Shown: positions 1 through 8,717, counted from the first letter of the stretch. The stretch is 64,000 nt of DNA from Zhongshania aliphaticivorans (GCF_001586255.1 NZ_CP014544.1:3132501-3196500), one strand, 5' to 3'. Made by a program: numbers and translations. Notes: generated by a model from the sequence alone, not told the origin.

Positions 1-453
1 CGTATTAAAGCGCGCCAGACGTAAAGCCGCGCAGGCCACATAGATAAAGGCCACAGCCCAACCGAATTTACCTAAATCGACCAGCGCCCAGCTAAACACC
101 ACCAACGCCGGCGCCACACCAAAGGACACCATATCAGACAGACTGTCGTATTCTGCGCCAAATTTACTTTGCGCGTTCATCAGTCGCGCGACCCGGCCAT
201 CCAAACCGTCAAATATCATGGCGGCAAAAATAGCGATAGCGGCATTTTCAAAATTGCCGTGCATGCCAGAGATGATCGCGAAGAACCCGGCAAACAGTGC
301 CGCGGTGGTAAAAAGATTGGGCAGCAAGTAAATACCACGCTTACGCTCGGTCTTACCATTCACCGAGACCTCTTCCTCATGGTCGTCAATCAGCAGCAAG
401 GCTTCCGTGTCAAACGGCGATTTCGGCTTGTCGTTGCCCTGTTGTTCTGTCAT
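1..453 (-). CDS. pssA: CDP-diacylglycerol-serine O-phosphatidyltransferase (partial, 3' end outside window)
   Basis: This enzyme makes phosphatidylserine from CDP-diacylglycerol and L-serine at the inner membrane, the first step towards phosphatidylethanolamine. I translated the minus strand from the ATG at 453. About 151 codons are visible before the left edge. The complete CDP-alcohol phosphatidyltransferase signature D-G-x2-A-R-x8-G-x3-D-x3-D is present (plus-strand positions about 148-216), followed by hydrophobic segments. The N-terminus is hydrophilic and acidic, as in Pseudomonas-type PssA. It lies next to ilvY/ilvC, matching the ilvC-pssA neighbourhood known in pseudomonads, although here pssA and ilvC are on opposite strands. 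Confidence 0.9.
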   Translation of the reverse strand, partial: MTEQQGNDKPKSPFDTEALLLIDDHEEEVSVNGKTERKRGIYLLPNLFTTAALFAGFFAIISGMHGNFENAAIAIFAAMIFDGLDGRVARLMNAQSKFGAEYDSLSDMVSFGVAPALVVFSWALVDLGKFGWAVAFIYVACAALRLARFNT

Positions 454-508
454 AGCATTCCCGATTAGTTAAATATGTCTATAAAAGAGGCATCATAAAT
501 TAAATGCG

Positions 509-1411
509 CTAACTGTACGATGACCTAGCGCAATCCCAAAACGCTTTGACCAGCGGATTGGACAATCGTTGCTGCAAGACCACCACCCCAATTTCCATCA
601 TTGGCAAAGCTGGCTCCACTGGAATCACCCGCACCCGCTCCCGTAAAAAGCTCGTTGCCAAAACCAGTTCTGGCACCACACCAATCCCCAGCCCGAGCGC
701 CACAGTACTTACTATCGCCTCATGGCCGCTGACCTGAGCGTAAACACTGGGTTTAATTTGCATCTGCCGAAACCACTGCTCGATTAAAGTCCGCGCCACC
801 CCGCGCTCCGGCAGTATAAAGGGCAGCGTCGCCAAGATCTGCGGCGACAACACCTCACCCGCCGCAGCGATCTGCTCATTTACCGCGCAGGGAATATTAG
901 GCACTAACAAACGCAGTGGCGAGCGCGTTAACTCTTGATACTGCAAACGCGGCGACAACTGCTTTGGCTTGGCGGTAATACCCAGATCCTCGCCACCCTC
1001 GGCAATTCGCTCTATAGCATCTGCTTGGTCACCTGTATGCAGTTTCAATTCTATAGCAGGATACCGTTGCCGAAACACCTCAAGAATATTACTAAGCACA
1101 CTATAAGAAGCCGTAACCGAACAAAATAAGCCCAACTCTCCCTGCAGGGCTTCACTGTGCACGTGCAGGCGCTGAATAATCGACTGCCAATTCACCACCG
1201 CCTGTTCAGCATAGCGCAGAAATTCTCGCCCTGCGGCGGTCAACTGTACGCGGCGATTATCGCGCTCAAATAAGGACACGCCAACCTGTTCCTCTAAACG
1301 CATCACCGAGCGGCTTACCGCCGAAGCACTAAGATGCATAGCGTCGCCGGTGCGGCCAAAGTGCAGGGATTGGCTGAGGTGGATGAAGGTTTGGAGTTCT
1401 TTGAGATTCAT
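509..1411 (-). CDS. ilvY: LysR-family transcriptional regulator, IlvY-like
   Basis: A 300-residue LysR-type regulator. The N-terminal winged HTH (about residues 1-60) is followed by a type-2 periplasmic-binding-like effector domain (about 90-290). It is divergent from ilvC, and in enterics IlvY binds the shared intergenic region and activates ilvC when acetolactate or acetohydroxybutyrate is present. The divergent position, the length (E. coli IlvY is about 297 residues) and the HTH sequence support the name. The 223-bp intergenic region should hold the operators and also contains a large imperfect palindrome. The specific symbol rests mainly on context; a general LysR call is certain. Confidence 0.85.
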   Translation of the reverse strand: MNLKELQTFIHLSQSLHFGRTGDAMHLSASAVSRSVMRLEEQVGVSLFERDNRRVQLTAAGREFLRYAEQAVVNWQSIIQRLHVHSEALQGELGLFCSVTASYSVLSNILEVFRQRYPAIELKLHTGDQADAIERIAEGGEDLGITAKPKQLSPRLQYQELTRSPLRLLVPNIPCAVNEQIAAAGEVLSPQILATLPFILPERGVARTLIEQWFRQMQIKPSVYAQVSGHEAIVSTVALGLGIGVVPELVLATSFLRERVRVIPVEPALPMMEIGVVVLQQRLSNPLVKAFWDCARSSYS

Positions 1412-1419
1412 AGAAGCAA

Positions 1420-1495
1420 GTCTGACGTCGGATGTCGGGCGTCGGATGCAAAACCGACATGAGCAAGCCTGCGCGTCCGACGTCCGACACCAGAC
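1420..1495. repeat. Large imperfect inverted repeat between ilvY and ilvC
   Basis: Two arms of 23 bp (1420-1442 and 1473-1495) pair as an imperfect palindrome, about 19 of 23 positions matching, around a 30-bp centre. The arms are built from repeats of a GTCGGA/TCCGAC core. It starts 8 bp upstream of the ilvY start codon. It could be a REP-like dispersed element or a regulatory structure of ilvY. IlvY operators are normally nearer the ilvC promoter, so I favour a dispersed palindrome. Confidence 0.6.
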
Positions 1496-1634
1496 CTCCG
1501 ACTAAATGCTAAAAACGCAACACTACATCAACTATATATCATTTTACGCAACAAACAAGCAGTGCTAAAGTGGCCGCCATTGTGGGATCGCACCTGCCCG
1601 CAGACCAATTTTACATACCTATTAGGAGAGAATC

Positions 1635-3110
1635 ATGGGCCAGAATTACTTCAATAGCCTGCCGCTGCGTCTTCAGCTGCAAGAGCTCGGCAAATGCCGT
1701 TTTATGGATCGCAGTGAGTTCGCAGATGGCTGCGAATACCTGAAAGGCAAGAAAATTGTCATTATCGGTTGTGGTTCACAGGGTCTTAACCAGGGCTTGA
1801 ACCTGCGCGACTCTGGCTTAGATGTGTCTTACACACTCCGCGCTGAAGCCATTGCCGAGAAGCGTCAAAGCTGGAAAAACGCGACTGAGAATGGTTTTGC
1901 CGTTGGCACTTACGAAGAACTGATCCCCACTGCTGACGTGGTGATGAACCTTACACCAGACAAGCAGCACACTCCTGTTGTTAACGCCGTTATGCCGTTA
2001 ATGAAAGAAGGCGCTTGCTTAGATTACGCCCACGGCTTCAACTTGGTTGAAGAAGGCATGCAAATCCGTAAAGACATCACCGTTGTGATGATGTGCCCAA
2101 AATGCCCCGGCACTGAAGTGCGCGAAGAATATAAGCGCGGCTTTGGTGTACCAACACTGATCGCTGTTCACCGTGAAAACGATCCTAAAGGCGAAGGCAT
2201 GGCAATTGCCAAGGCACTGGCCTCTGGTACTGGCGGCGACCGCGCCGGTGTTCTGGAATCTTCACCAATTGCTGAAGTTAAGTCTGACCTCATGGGCGAA
2301 CAGACCATTCTTTGCGGCATGCTGCAAACTGGCGCCATTCTGTGCTTCGACAAAATGGTTGAGCAAGGCATCGACGCAGGCTACGCGTCTAAACTCATTC
2401 AGTACGGCTGGGAAACAGTAACAGAAGGCCTAAAGCACGGCGGCATCACCAATATGATGGACCGTCTTAGCAACCCTGCCAAAATCAAAGCCTTTGATTT
2501 GGCCGAAGAGCTGAAAGACATCATGCGCCCGCTGTACGAAAAGCACCAAGACGACATCATCAGCGGCCACTTCTCTAAGACCATGATGGAAGACTGGGCG
2601 AACGACGACAAAAACCTGCACGCTTGGCGCGCTGCCACCGCAGAAACAGCCTTTGAAAAGACCCCTGCCGGCGATGTTAAAATCAGCGAGCAAGAGTACT
2701 ACGACCACGGTATTTTGCTGGTTGCTATGTGTAAAGCTGGTGTAGAACTCGCGTTTGAGTGCATGGTTGCTGCCGGTATGGAGCCAGAGTCTGCTTACTA
2801 CGAGTCGCTGCACGAAACGCCACTGATCGCTAACACCATTGCCCGTCGCAAGCTGTATGAAATGAACGTGGTTATTTCAGACACCGCTGAATACGGCTGC
2901 TACCTGTTCGATCACGCTTGTCGTCCACTGCTAGCAGACTTCATGAGCAAGGTGTCTACCGACATCATCGGTAAAGGCCTGAACACCAAAGACCTCGGTG
3001 TAGACAACCAAGAGCTGATCACCGTTAACGCGGCGATTCGCAACCACCCAGTTGAAGTTGTTGGCCGCAGACTGCGCGGTTACATGACTGCAATGAAGAA
3101 AATCGTTTAA
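1635..3110 (+). CDS. ilvC: Ketol-acid reductoisomerase, long (class II) form
   Basis: Converts acetolactate or acetohydroxybutyrate into dihydroxy-isovalerate or dihydroxy-methylvalerate using NADPH and Mg2+, the second common step of valine, leucine and isoleucine synthesis. The 491-residue length matches the long E. coli-type enzyme with a duplicated C-terminal helical domain, unlike the roughly 338-residue short form used by Pseudomonas. The Rossmann nucleotide-binding loop GCGSQG is near residue 45. An AGGAGA ribosome binding site sits 5 bp upstream of the ATG. It is probably activated by IlvY from the divergent upstream region, and a strong terminator follows the stop, so it is likely monocistronic. 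Its partner genes ilvIH lie about 53 kb away at the other end of the window. Confidence 0.97.
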   Translation: MGQNYFNSLPLRLQLQELGKCRFMDRSEFADGCEYLKGKKIVIIGCGSQGLNQGLNLRDSGLDVSYTLRAEAIAEKRQSWKNATENGFAVGTYEELIPTADVVMNLTPDKQHTPVVNAVMPLMKEGACLDYAHGFNLVEEGMQIRKDITVVMMCPKCPGTEVREEYKRGFGVPTLIAVHRENDPKGEGMAIAKALASGTGGDRAGVLESSPIAEVKSDLMGEQTILCGMLQTGAILCFDKMVEQGIDAGYASKLIQYGWETVTEGLKHGGITNMMDRLSNPAKIKAFDLAEELKDIMRPLYEKHQDDIISGHFSKTMMEDWANDDKNLHAWRAATAETAFEKTPAGDVKISEQEYYDHGILLVAMCKAGVELAFECMVAAGMEPESAYYESLHETPLIANTIARRKLYEMNVVISDTAEYGCYLFDHACRPLLADFMSKVSTDIIGKGLNTKDLGVDNQELITVNAAIRNHPVEVVGRRLRGYMTAMKKIV

Positions 3111-3132
3111 AAAACGCATTTTCAGCACAGCG

Positions 3133-3160
3133 AAGGGGCCTCACAAGGGCCCCTTTTTTT
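3133..3160 (+). terminator. Rho-independent terminator of ilvC
   Basis: A perfect 8-bp stem (3133-3140 with 3148-3155, AAGGGGCC/GGCCCCTT) with a 7-nt loop runs into a T7 tract ending at 3160. It starts 22 bp after the ilvC stop codon. Confidence 0.93.
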
Positions 3161-3286
3161 ATGCCTAATTTTGTTCAAAAATCGACCAATAGATATTGCC
3201 TAACAAATAGACTGCGAATATGATGCGCGCCCAGTGGCATCCTGCCACTTTCCGACCGGCCGGCGCGCCCCGCACGAGGTGGCAAT

Positions 3287-4066
3287 ATGCCATTTTGCAA
3301 TTCAACAATCAGCGTTATCAACCTAGGTGACGCATTCCAAATACCAGAGCTTGAAAGTGCCGCCCTTGCGCCCTATGAGTTCACCCGCTATCGCGACGCC
3401 TATCATGTACCCACCGTGTCTGGCGAAGCTTGGCTGTTTCAATACGGTATAGTGGTATTTTGGGCCGTGTCTGACGACGACCAACAGCTACTCATAAAAC
3501 GCGTGACACCTTATATTCTGCTGGAATCAACCAAACGCGGCCGCGAGCTATTTCAGTTCACCTTGAACGCCGAGCAGCTCAGCGTTCGCGGCGACCAAAT
3601 ATCGCTACCTGGCGACGACCATCTGCTTAGACTGGCGGTATCTCACGCACTGGCACAATCTACCCAGCTGATCGTGTTTGAAACCATGGTCTTGGACAAT
3701 ATCAAAGCCACCGCGCATATACCGGCAACCTTGGCAGAAAAGGGTAAAATTCCCCTGCGGCGCAAAGAACTGGCCAAAATTCGCGGCCGCCTGTTCGCGG
3801 CCAAAAGCGATATTATTTTGCATTATGGCTTGCTCGATACCCCAGAGTTTTTCTGGGAGCATCCAAACCTAGAATCAACCTATATGCAGCTTGCTCGCTA
3901 CCTCGACATTAAGCCGCGGGTTGACGTCTTATCCCAAAAGCTGGGCACCATACACGAGCTTTTAGAAATACTGGCCGACGAGCAAAACCACAGTCACAGT
4001 GCTTTTCTCGAATGGATCGTCATCCTGCTGATTGGCTTTGAAGTTGTGATGGCGGCGTTTCACTAA
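3287..4066 (+). CDS. RMD1/YagE family protein (DUF155)
   Basis: A 259-residue protein of the RMD1/YagE (DUF155) family. Eukaryotic members act in mitochondrial organisation and translation; bacterial members have no defined role. Visible marks are the central segment rich in Ala, Ile and Lys with the conserved block ending in W-E-H-P (about residues 191-194), the L-x-I-K-P-R-V stretch around 206-212, and a C-terminal hydrophobic helix (about 240-257) that would anchor it to the inner membrane. A GAGG ribosome binding site lies 7 bp before the ATG. It converges with the desaturase gene, with 7 bp between the stops. The family call is good; the function is unknown. Confidence 0.8.
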   Translation: MPFCNSTISVINLGDAFQIPELESAALAPYEFTRYRDAYHVPTVSGEAWLFQYGIVVFWAVSDDDQQLLIKRVTPYILLESTKRGRELFQFTLNAEQLSVRGDQISLPGDDHLLRLAVSHALAQSTQLIVFETMVLDNIKATAHIPATLAEKGKIPLRRKELAKIRGRLFAAKSDIILHYGLLDTPEFFWEHPNLESTYMQLARYLDIKPRVDVLSQKLGTIHELLEILADEQNHSHSAFLEWIVILLIGFEVVMAAFH

Positions 4067-4073
4067 GCTAATA

Positions 4074-4967
4074 CTAGGTCACTGGCGCCCGGCTCCAAAT
4101 CCCTATGATTGGCGTACCATGCGCGCGGAGTATCGGCTCAATTTCGCGATGCAGCGCGTGATAGCGATAGAAGGGAACCCGAGGAAATAGGTGGTGAACT
4201 GAGTGAATATTTTGGCCTAACCAAAACCATTCCAACGGACGCATCCACGGGGGCATAATGAGGCTACTCGTATTCTGGTAGCGCTCAGTATTGTCATACG
4301 GATAATGCGGCCGATACGCAAACCAATAAGCCGTAAAGAGACCGCCAAAGAAATACCCCACCAAAACAACAATAGAGATGCCAGGCTGATCAATAAGCAA
4401 GATAGCAAGTAGACGCCACCCCAGCGAGAAACACAGTTCAGCACTGTAAACAACACGCTCTTTTAAATCGGCAGAGTGCCAATTATTTTCCGCGAAGAAA
4501 CTATTCTGAGCATAGAAGAACTTTAGGGTCGTCAGCAACACACTAAAAGGCCCCTTACCCATCTCGCTAATCAAATAATCCGGGTCCTTTCCTTTAATGT
4601 TGGTATAACGGTGATGAGTAAAATGCTCGTGACGATGGGAGGCAAACGGAACACCGATAATGGGCGCAACCAGATAGCCACAAACATCGTTCACCCACCG
4701 CATCCTCGACCTACTACCATGAATATTTCCGTGGACAGCTTCGTGCAAGGGCGTATACGCCATATAGGTTAGGACACTAACAAGCGGTGTAGCCAACCAA
4801 ACGGTTATCACATCATTTGCAAAAAGCACTATACATAGTACGAATAGACTACATACAAGAAATGTAAGCGCTATCGTCGGCCAAGCAACTTTACCCATAT
4901 AACTTATCGCGGCACCTAAAGCCTTCTTATTTAAGTCCTTTAGCTCTTCCTGCATTGTCATTACCAT
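4074..4967 (-). CDS. Membrane fatty acid desaturase / hydroxylase family protein
   Basis: A 297-residue integral-membrane di-iron enzyme that probably introduces a double bond or hydroxyl into an acyl chain, carotenoid or similar lipid. The three histidine boxes of the family are visible: HEAVH, then HRHEHFTHH, then HSVHH near the C-terminus. Between them are four or more hydrophobic segments. The start is uncertain because ATG codons also occur at residues 3 and 5, and no strong ribosome binding site distinguishes them. The gene is divergent from an AraC regulator, with a direct-repeat operator between the two, so it is probably that regulator's target. The exact substrate cannot be read from sequence. 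Confidence 0.85.
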   Translation of the reverse strand: MVMTMQEELKDLNKKALGAAISYMGKVAWPTIALTFLVCSLFVLCIVLFANDVITVWLATPLVSVLTYMAYTPLHEAVHGNIHGSRSRMRWVNDVCGYLVAPIIGVPFASHRHEHFTHHRYTNIKGKDPDYLISEMGKGPFSVLLTTLKFFYAQNSFFAENNWHSADLKERVVYSAELCFSLGWRLLAILLIDQPGISIVVLVGYFFGGLFTAYWFAYRPHYPYDNTERYQNTSSLIMPPWMRPLEWFWLGQNIHSVHHLFPRVPFYRYHALHREIEPILRAHGTPIIGIWSRAPVT

Positions 4968-5035
4968 GTAATAATTGAAAATTGAATTATTTAACAGTAC
5001 TCAATGTACAGCGGCGCCTTTAAAAGTAACATGAC

Positions 5036-5066
5036 ACTTATGTCCTTTCGCGCGGTACTTATGGCC
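5036..5066. promoter_or_regulatory. Candidate AraC operator: direct repeats at 21-bp spacing
   Basis: ACTTATGTCC (5036-5045) and ACTTATGGCC (5057-5066) match at 9 of 10 positions and start exactly 21 bp apart, two helical turns. This is the typical geometry for AraC/XylS-family binding. They lie between the divergent desaturase and AraC genes, 34 bp before the AraC start codon. Confidence 0.65.
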
Positions 5067-5099
5067 ACAAATTAGCGCCACCCAACTCAGGCTTTTCAC

Positions 5100-6119
5100 A
5101 TGGGAAATACCCAGAGCACCCGTCGTCCCGTCGCTATAAGCAAAGTGATGATAAATTTTGCGAAAAATCACGGTGTAGATACGGAAACCTGCTTATTTGG
5201 GACCGACATTTCAGAGCACAGCCTTAACGACGGCGCGGTACTCATAGAGCGTGAACAGGAAATGCGGCTCATTGAAAACATCATGCTCGCACTACCCAAT
5301 ATACCCGCACTAGGCTTTAAAATTGGCCTTTGCTACAACATCGCCACTTTCGGGATTTGGGGTTTCTCATTGCGAACCTGTCGAACCCTCAGGGACGCCC
5401 TCAACACCGCACTGCGTTTTCTACCTTTAAGCACCGCTTATTGCGAGATTAACGCCTTTGAGGAAGGCGGCTATTTTGGTTTGCTCATGAACCCACAGTC
5501 CATACCCAGCCATCTCCGTGCTTTCTTGTTAGAACGAGATATGGCCGCCAGCATAATAATCATCAAGGAGCTTAGCCTAAATGAAATTCAGACTATGCAG
5601 ACCGAATTTAATACCTTGGATACCACAAACTCAGCCTACATAGAGTCGGTCTGCGGGGTTAAACCACTTTATCAAAGCAGGCGCAACGCCATTCGCGTTC
5701 CTATTAAATATATTGATAAACTACAGCCTACTTACGATGCCAACCTAGCGAGACTATTAAGCGATCAATGCACAAGGCAATTGCGCCAGCGACAAACTGG
5801 CGGAATTCGCGATAGCGTTAGGAATCAAATTTTAGGCGACTTAGGGCTAATGGCATCGCTAGACGATGTTGCGTCGGCAATAAACTTATCTAGCCGCACA
5901 CTCCGGCGCAGATTAGATCATGAAAACACTAGTTTTCGCGCTCTGGTAGAGGAGGAGCGAAAACAAATGGCGTTCCAACTTCTAGTAAGTAGCGACATGA
6001 AAATAGATGAATTGGCTGCGCATTTAGGCTACACCGACACAAGTAGTTTTACTCGAGCCTTTCGACGCTGGAGCGACTGCTCGCCGAGAGATTACCGACA
6101 GACCCAAAACGGTGGGTAA
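5100..6119 (+). CDS. AraC-family regulator with OruR-like N-terminal domain
   Basis: A 339-residue regulator. The N-terminal portion (about residues 15-210) resembles the arabinose-binding-like domain of OruR/ArgR-type regulators. The C-terminal part (about 235-335) is a double HTH, ending with the typical G-Y-x-D-x-S-x-F-x-R-A-F-x-R-W motif. It is divergent from the fatty acid desaturase gene and very likely controls it and itself through the 21-bp direct repeat at 5036-5066. The ribosome binding site is weak. The inducer is unknown; for regulators of this family next to lipid genes, a fatty acid or related lipid is plausible. Confidence 0.9.
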   Translation: MGNTQSTRRPVAISKVMINFAKNHGVDTETCLFGTDISEHSLNDGAVLIEREQEMRLIENIMLALPNIPALGFKIGLCYNIATFGIWGFSLRTCRTLRDALNTALRFLPLSTAYCEINAFEEGGYFGLLMNPQSIPSHLRAFLLERDMAASIIIIKELSLNEIQTMQTEFNTLDTTNSAYIESVCGVKPLYQSRRNAIRVPIKYIDKLQPTYDANLARLLSDQCTRQLRQRQTGGIRDSVRNQILGDLGLMASLDDVASAINLSSRTLRRRLDHENTSFRALVEEERKQMAFQLLVSSDMKIDELAAHLGYTDTSSFTRAFRRWSDCSPRDYRQTQNGG

Positions 6120-6192
6120 GTAGCAAAAAAGCCTACACTAAGAGCTGACTGTAACAACGTTATGCTCATCACCCTTTGTTAGGAAGCTTTTA

Positions 6193-6201
6193 ACTATTTC
6201 C
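6193..6201. repeat. Target site duplication, left copy
   Basis: ACTATTTCC, identical to 7475-7483, directly flanks the left inverted repeat of the insertion sequence. A 9-bp duplication fits IS4-superfamily transposition. Confidence 0.92.
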
Positions 6202-7474
6202 CATTGCTGTCCCATAAATATTCACATCAAGCATAGTTGCGGATGAATGTTGTTGTCGATTGGCTCCGGTGGATCACCTCTTAGCAAAGGCAGCAACTCT
6301 CTGCGCTCAAATAAATTGAGCTGCAAAAGGCGAATCATTTGCTGCAGGCTGCGATCAATTTGGCTACTGAACTTAATCCAAGCCAGCAGTAGATAGGCGC
6401 ACATAGCAATCCAAATCTGGGTCATGACCGCGTTCTTGGACGTGCCGACAAAGGATTTGATTTTCAGGTTTTGCTTGATGCATTTGAAGAACAATTCAAT
6501 TTTCCAGCGGGATTTGTAGATATCAGCAATGGTCTTGGCGGCAAGATGGAAGTTGTTGGTCAGAAACACATAGTGCTTGCCGGTTTCAGCATCACGGAAG
6601 CCGATCCGGCGCAAAGGAATTGGGCAAGTCTTTGCCTTTGCCCCGGTGATCAGTATGGTCTGATCACATGTCAGGCCTTTGGATTTAATGACCTCGCGGC
6701 GTTCGATAATACGGTACGTGGCATTACGTTTTTGTCGAGTAACGAAAAATATTCCTTTGTCATTCAGGGCCTTAAACCATGTGTAATCGGTATAGGCACG
6801 ATCCATTACCACAATGCTATCAGCAGGGAATTCAAGGACGCGACCGACAGTGACATCGTGCTTTTTGCCATCGCTAATGCTGACAAAGCTGGGAAGTAGT
6901 CCGTCATGATCTAGGCCAATATGCACTTTTACTGCTCCTTTGGCACGACGGAATTTTGCCCAAGGGAACACGGAAAGACACAGGTCAATAGTTGTGGAAT
7001 CGAGAGAATACAGTTTGTTCCCAAAGCGAAATCCATGTTTGGGCGCGACGCCTTGGCAGCGAGAAAGCAGTTTATGAAACAGCGCTTCGTAAAGCGTATA
7101 GGGCTGACTTTCATTCACGCGGGAAAGAGTGCTTCTCGACACATTACCGGTACCGAGGTGGTAAAGCCTGGCCGCTTGGGCAGACAGATTGCTGACGATA
7201 TCGCGTAAGCTGGATCGGCCAGAAAATTGCGCCAAACTCAGCGCGACGAACTGAGACCAGCGCGACATTTTGCGCAGTTTTTGACCCTCGTGATGCTGTT
7301 TGGCGAGATTCTCAAATTCATGTCTCGATACGAGTTTTAACAATTGAGAAAATACCGTGTTATGATGTGCCAAGGCTTGAATCTCCCTGTTTTTACAGTG
7401 TTTGGTCGCACATCCATTGTAACAACTTGTTGGGATTCAAGCCCTTTTTATGTCAGATTTATGGGACAGCAATG
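6202..7474 (-). mobile_element. Complete IS4-family insertion sequence (1273 bp)
   Basis: The ends are perfect 18-bp inverted repeats (6202-6219 and 7457-7474), starting CATTGCTGTCCCATAAAT on the plus strand. They are flanked by 9-bp direct repeats. The element carries one transposase gene occupying most of its length. Perfect ends and an exact target duplication show that the insertion is complete and probably recent. It landed within the 3' part of an alpha/beta hydrolase gene, in the same transcriptional orientation as that gene. Confidence 0.95.
6222..7373 (-). CDS. IS4-family transposase
   Basis: A 383-residue DDE transposase that would cut and insert the element. The N-terminal domain (about residues 1-80) resembles the DUF4372 region common in this IS4 subgroup. 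The catalytic triad is visible as D125 (in LYSLDSTT), D191 (in VVMDRAY) and E293. The IS4 hallmark Y-x2-R-x3-E-x6-K is exact at Y286, R289, E293 and K300. No internal stop or frameshift is present, so the enzyme is probably functional. The start codon is 84 bp inside the right inverted repeat. Confidence 0.95.
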   Translation of the reverse strand: MAHHNTVFSQLLKLVSRHEFENLAKQHHEGQKLRKMSRWSQFVALSLAQFSGRSSLRDIVSNLSAQAARLYHLGTGNVSRSTLSRVNESQPYTLYEALFHKLLSRCQGVAPKHGFRFGNKLYSLDSTTIDLCLSVFPWAKFRRAKGAVKVHIGLDHDGLLPSFVSISDGKKHDVTVGRVLEFPADSIVVMDRAYTDYTWFKALNDKGIFFVTRQKRNATYRIIERREVIKSKGLTCDQTILITGAKAKTCPIPLRRIGFRDAETGKHYVFLTNNFHLAAKTIADIYKSRWKIELFFKCIKQNLKIKSFVGTSKNAVMTQIWIAMCAYLLLAWIKFSSQIDRSLQQMIRLLQLNLFERRELLPLLRGDPPEPIDNNIHPQLCLM

Positions 7475-7483
7475 ACTATTTCC
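7475..7483. repeat. Target site duplication, right copy
   Basis: ACTATTTCC, the same 9 bp as at 6193-6201, adjoins the right inverted repeat of the insertion sequence. Confidence 0.92.
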
Positions 7484-7899
7484 ATAACCTTTCTCGGGTC
7501 TTCATGGTGCGGGACATGAGCTACTCCGTCCATAATAACGGCCAAAGAGTGTCCTGACACAGAGCCGGCAATGAAATTGGGAAACGCGACTGATCCGTAT
7601 TCATCATTGTCTCCGTGAATTGCCAACACCGGACACTGCACCTCCTTTAGATGGCAAACCAGATTCCAACCTCTAAACTCAGGATCAAGCCAAGTTTCAG
7701 TCCACGCAGCCAAGACCCAGCGAGCTTTATTACCATGGTATTTGGTAAGTTTTTCCATATTGATCGGATTACGGAAGTACTGCTTCGCAGCTTCGATCCC
7801 GCTTATTGTTTGTTCTTCAATAAATGGCTGCGCAGACTCGGCAATAAGACTAGAGCAGAGCTTCGCTCGGGAGTGAATAGCAGCAACTGCTATCGCCAT

Positions 7900-7964
7900 A
7901 CCACCGCCGACACTATGACCAAATGGAACCACCGCCGACACTATGACCAAATGGAACCACCGCC
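7900..7964. repeat. 28-bp tandem duplication within the hydrolase pseudogene
   Basis: Two perfect copies of a 28-bp unit (7901-7928 and 7929-7956) are followed by 8 further matching bases. The unit encodes the nucleophile-elbow region VVPFGHSVG. As 28 is not a multiple of three, the duplication shifts the reading frame. Loss of one copy would restore it. Confidence 0.97.
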
Positions 7965-8272
7965 TCCAAGCCTAGAGACGCACAAAGTGATGGGAAAACA
8001 ATTTCCGCTTCTTCGTCAATGAATCTGCGCGACGGTCGTTCTAGGCGTTCGCTGGACCTGCCAAGCCCCAACCGGTCATAGGCGACAACTGTGCGACCAA
8101 GGCTAAGGGAAAGCTGAGCCGGGAACTCTCGCCACAGAGCTACGCAGCCTAACGAATCGTGCAACAGGACGATTGGAGGTGACAGTGACGGCTCTACTGG
8201 ATGCCAAACCCGGACATAAATACTTCCACCCGGAACATCAACATATTTTTCTTCTGTTTTTCCGCGCCACAT

Positions 8273-8557
8273 AAATTATACCGCCCCTATTAGCTTGAAG
8301 ATGGCACGACAAGCATTGGGAAAATAGCATTCAGCGTTATCAAGGAAAAGTATCGCGATCATCCAGAATATCTCATTGTCGGTTAATGAACAAAATATCG
8401 CCTTCAAGGAAATTCTGCCGCAGACGTTTAACGCAATTGACGGCAACCTAGAAAGTCGGCGCTAGCTACAATTAAGAACATGAATAAACGAGGATAAGCA
8501 CTACAAAATAGACGATTATTTAACTATATATGTACTATATACGTAAAATTATTTCAT
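8273..8557. other. Gene-free stretch with a possible degraded coding remnant
   Basis: No intact gene. On the plus strand 8294-8389 reads in frame as a hydrophilic segment (containing KIAFSVIKEKYRDHPEYL) and ends in a stop. After a frame change, 8379-8465 reads on as NIAFKEILPQTFNAIDGNLE with its own stop. Together they look like the last 55 or so codons of a decayed gene, but I could not assign a family. Confidence 0.3.
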
Positions 8558-8577
8558 AAAAAGGCCCCCGAAGGGGC
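8558..8577 (-). terminator. Terminator downstream of the CYP153 operon
   Basis: Read on the minus strand, GCCCC-TTCG-GGGGC is followed by CTTTTT: a 5-bp GC stem with a UUCG tetraloop and a T tract. It lies about 140 bp past the P450 stop codon. Confidence 0.8.
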
Positions 8578-8717
8578 AAGGGCATCGTCAATTACTCAGC
8601 TATAAACGCCGAGAAAACCAGAATATTAATTCTAATAAATTTAATTTAAATACAGTACAAGGGAAAGCTAATACACATTGGCACCAAGCTCACCCGTATT
8701 ACTAACACTACTCTAAA

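Larger units (their letters stand above)
6138..8272 (-). pseudogene. Alpha/beta hydrolase broken by a 28-bp duplication and an IS4-family insertion
   Basis: The N-terminal part (start 8272) reads as an alpha/beta hydrolase: an HDS oxyanion-hole strand, then AYDRLGLGRS, then the nucleophile elbow GHSVGG. The 28-bp tandem duplication at 7900-7964 repeats the elbow and shifts the frame. Reading resumes in another frame (M-A-I-A-V-A-A onwards) through the catalytic Asp region (IHGDNDEYG) and the His region (GVAHVPHHEDP). The insertion sequence then interrupts the gene at codon VMEIV. Beyond the element the reading continues for about 20 codons to a TAG at 6138. Removing the element, one 9-bp target copy and one 28-bp unit leaves 825 nt, exactly 275 codons, confirming an original 274-residue protein. 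Other candidates would be an esterase or a haloalkane dehalogenase-like enzyme. Confidence 0.9.

Noticed and set aside
3233-3249. AGTGGCA-N3-TGCCACT palindrome before the DUF155 gene
   Set aside because: Clear inverted repeat, but with no T tract and no partner or repeated copy elsewhere in the window it could not be given a role.
7459-7950. Intact short hydrolase gene starting inside the 28-bp duplication
   Set aside because: Its C-terminus runs into the insertion sequence and its N-terminus lacks the oxyanion strand; it is the downstream fragment of the broken gene.
6222-8272. Possible larger transposon or genomic-island border around the insertion sequence
   Set aside because: The 9-bp target duplication directly flanks the single-gene element, and the surrounding genes show no integrase, tRNA or attachment-site repeats.
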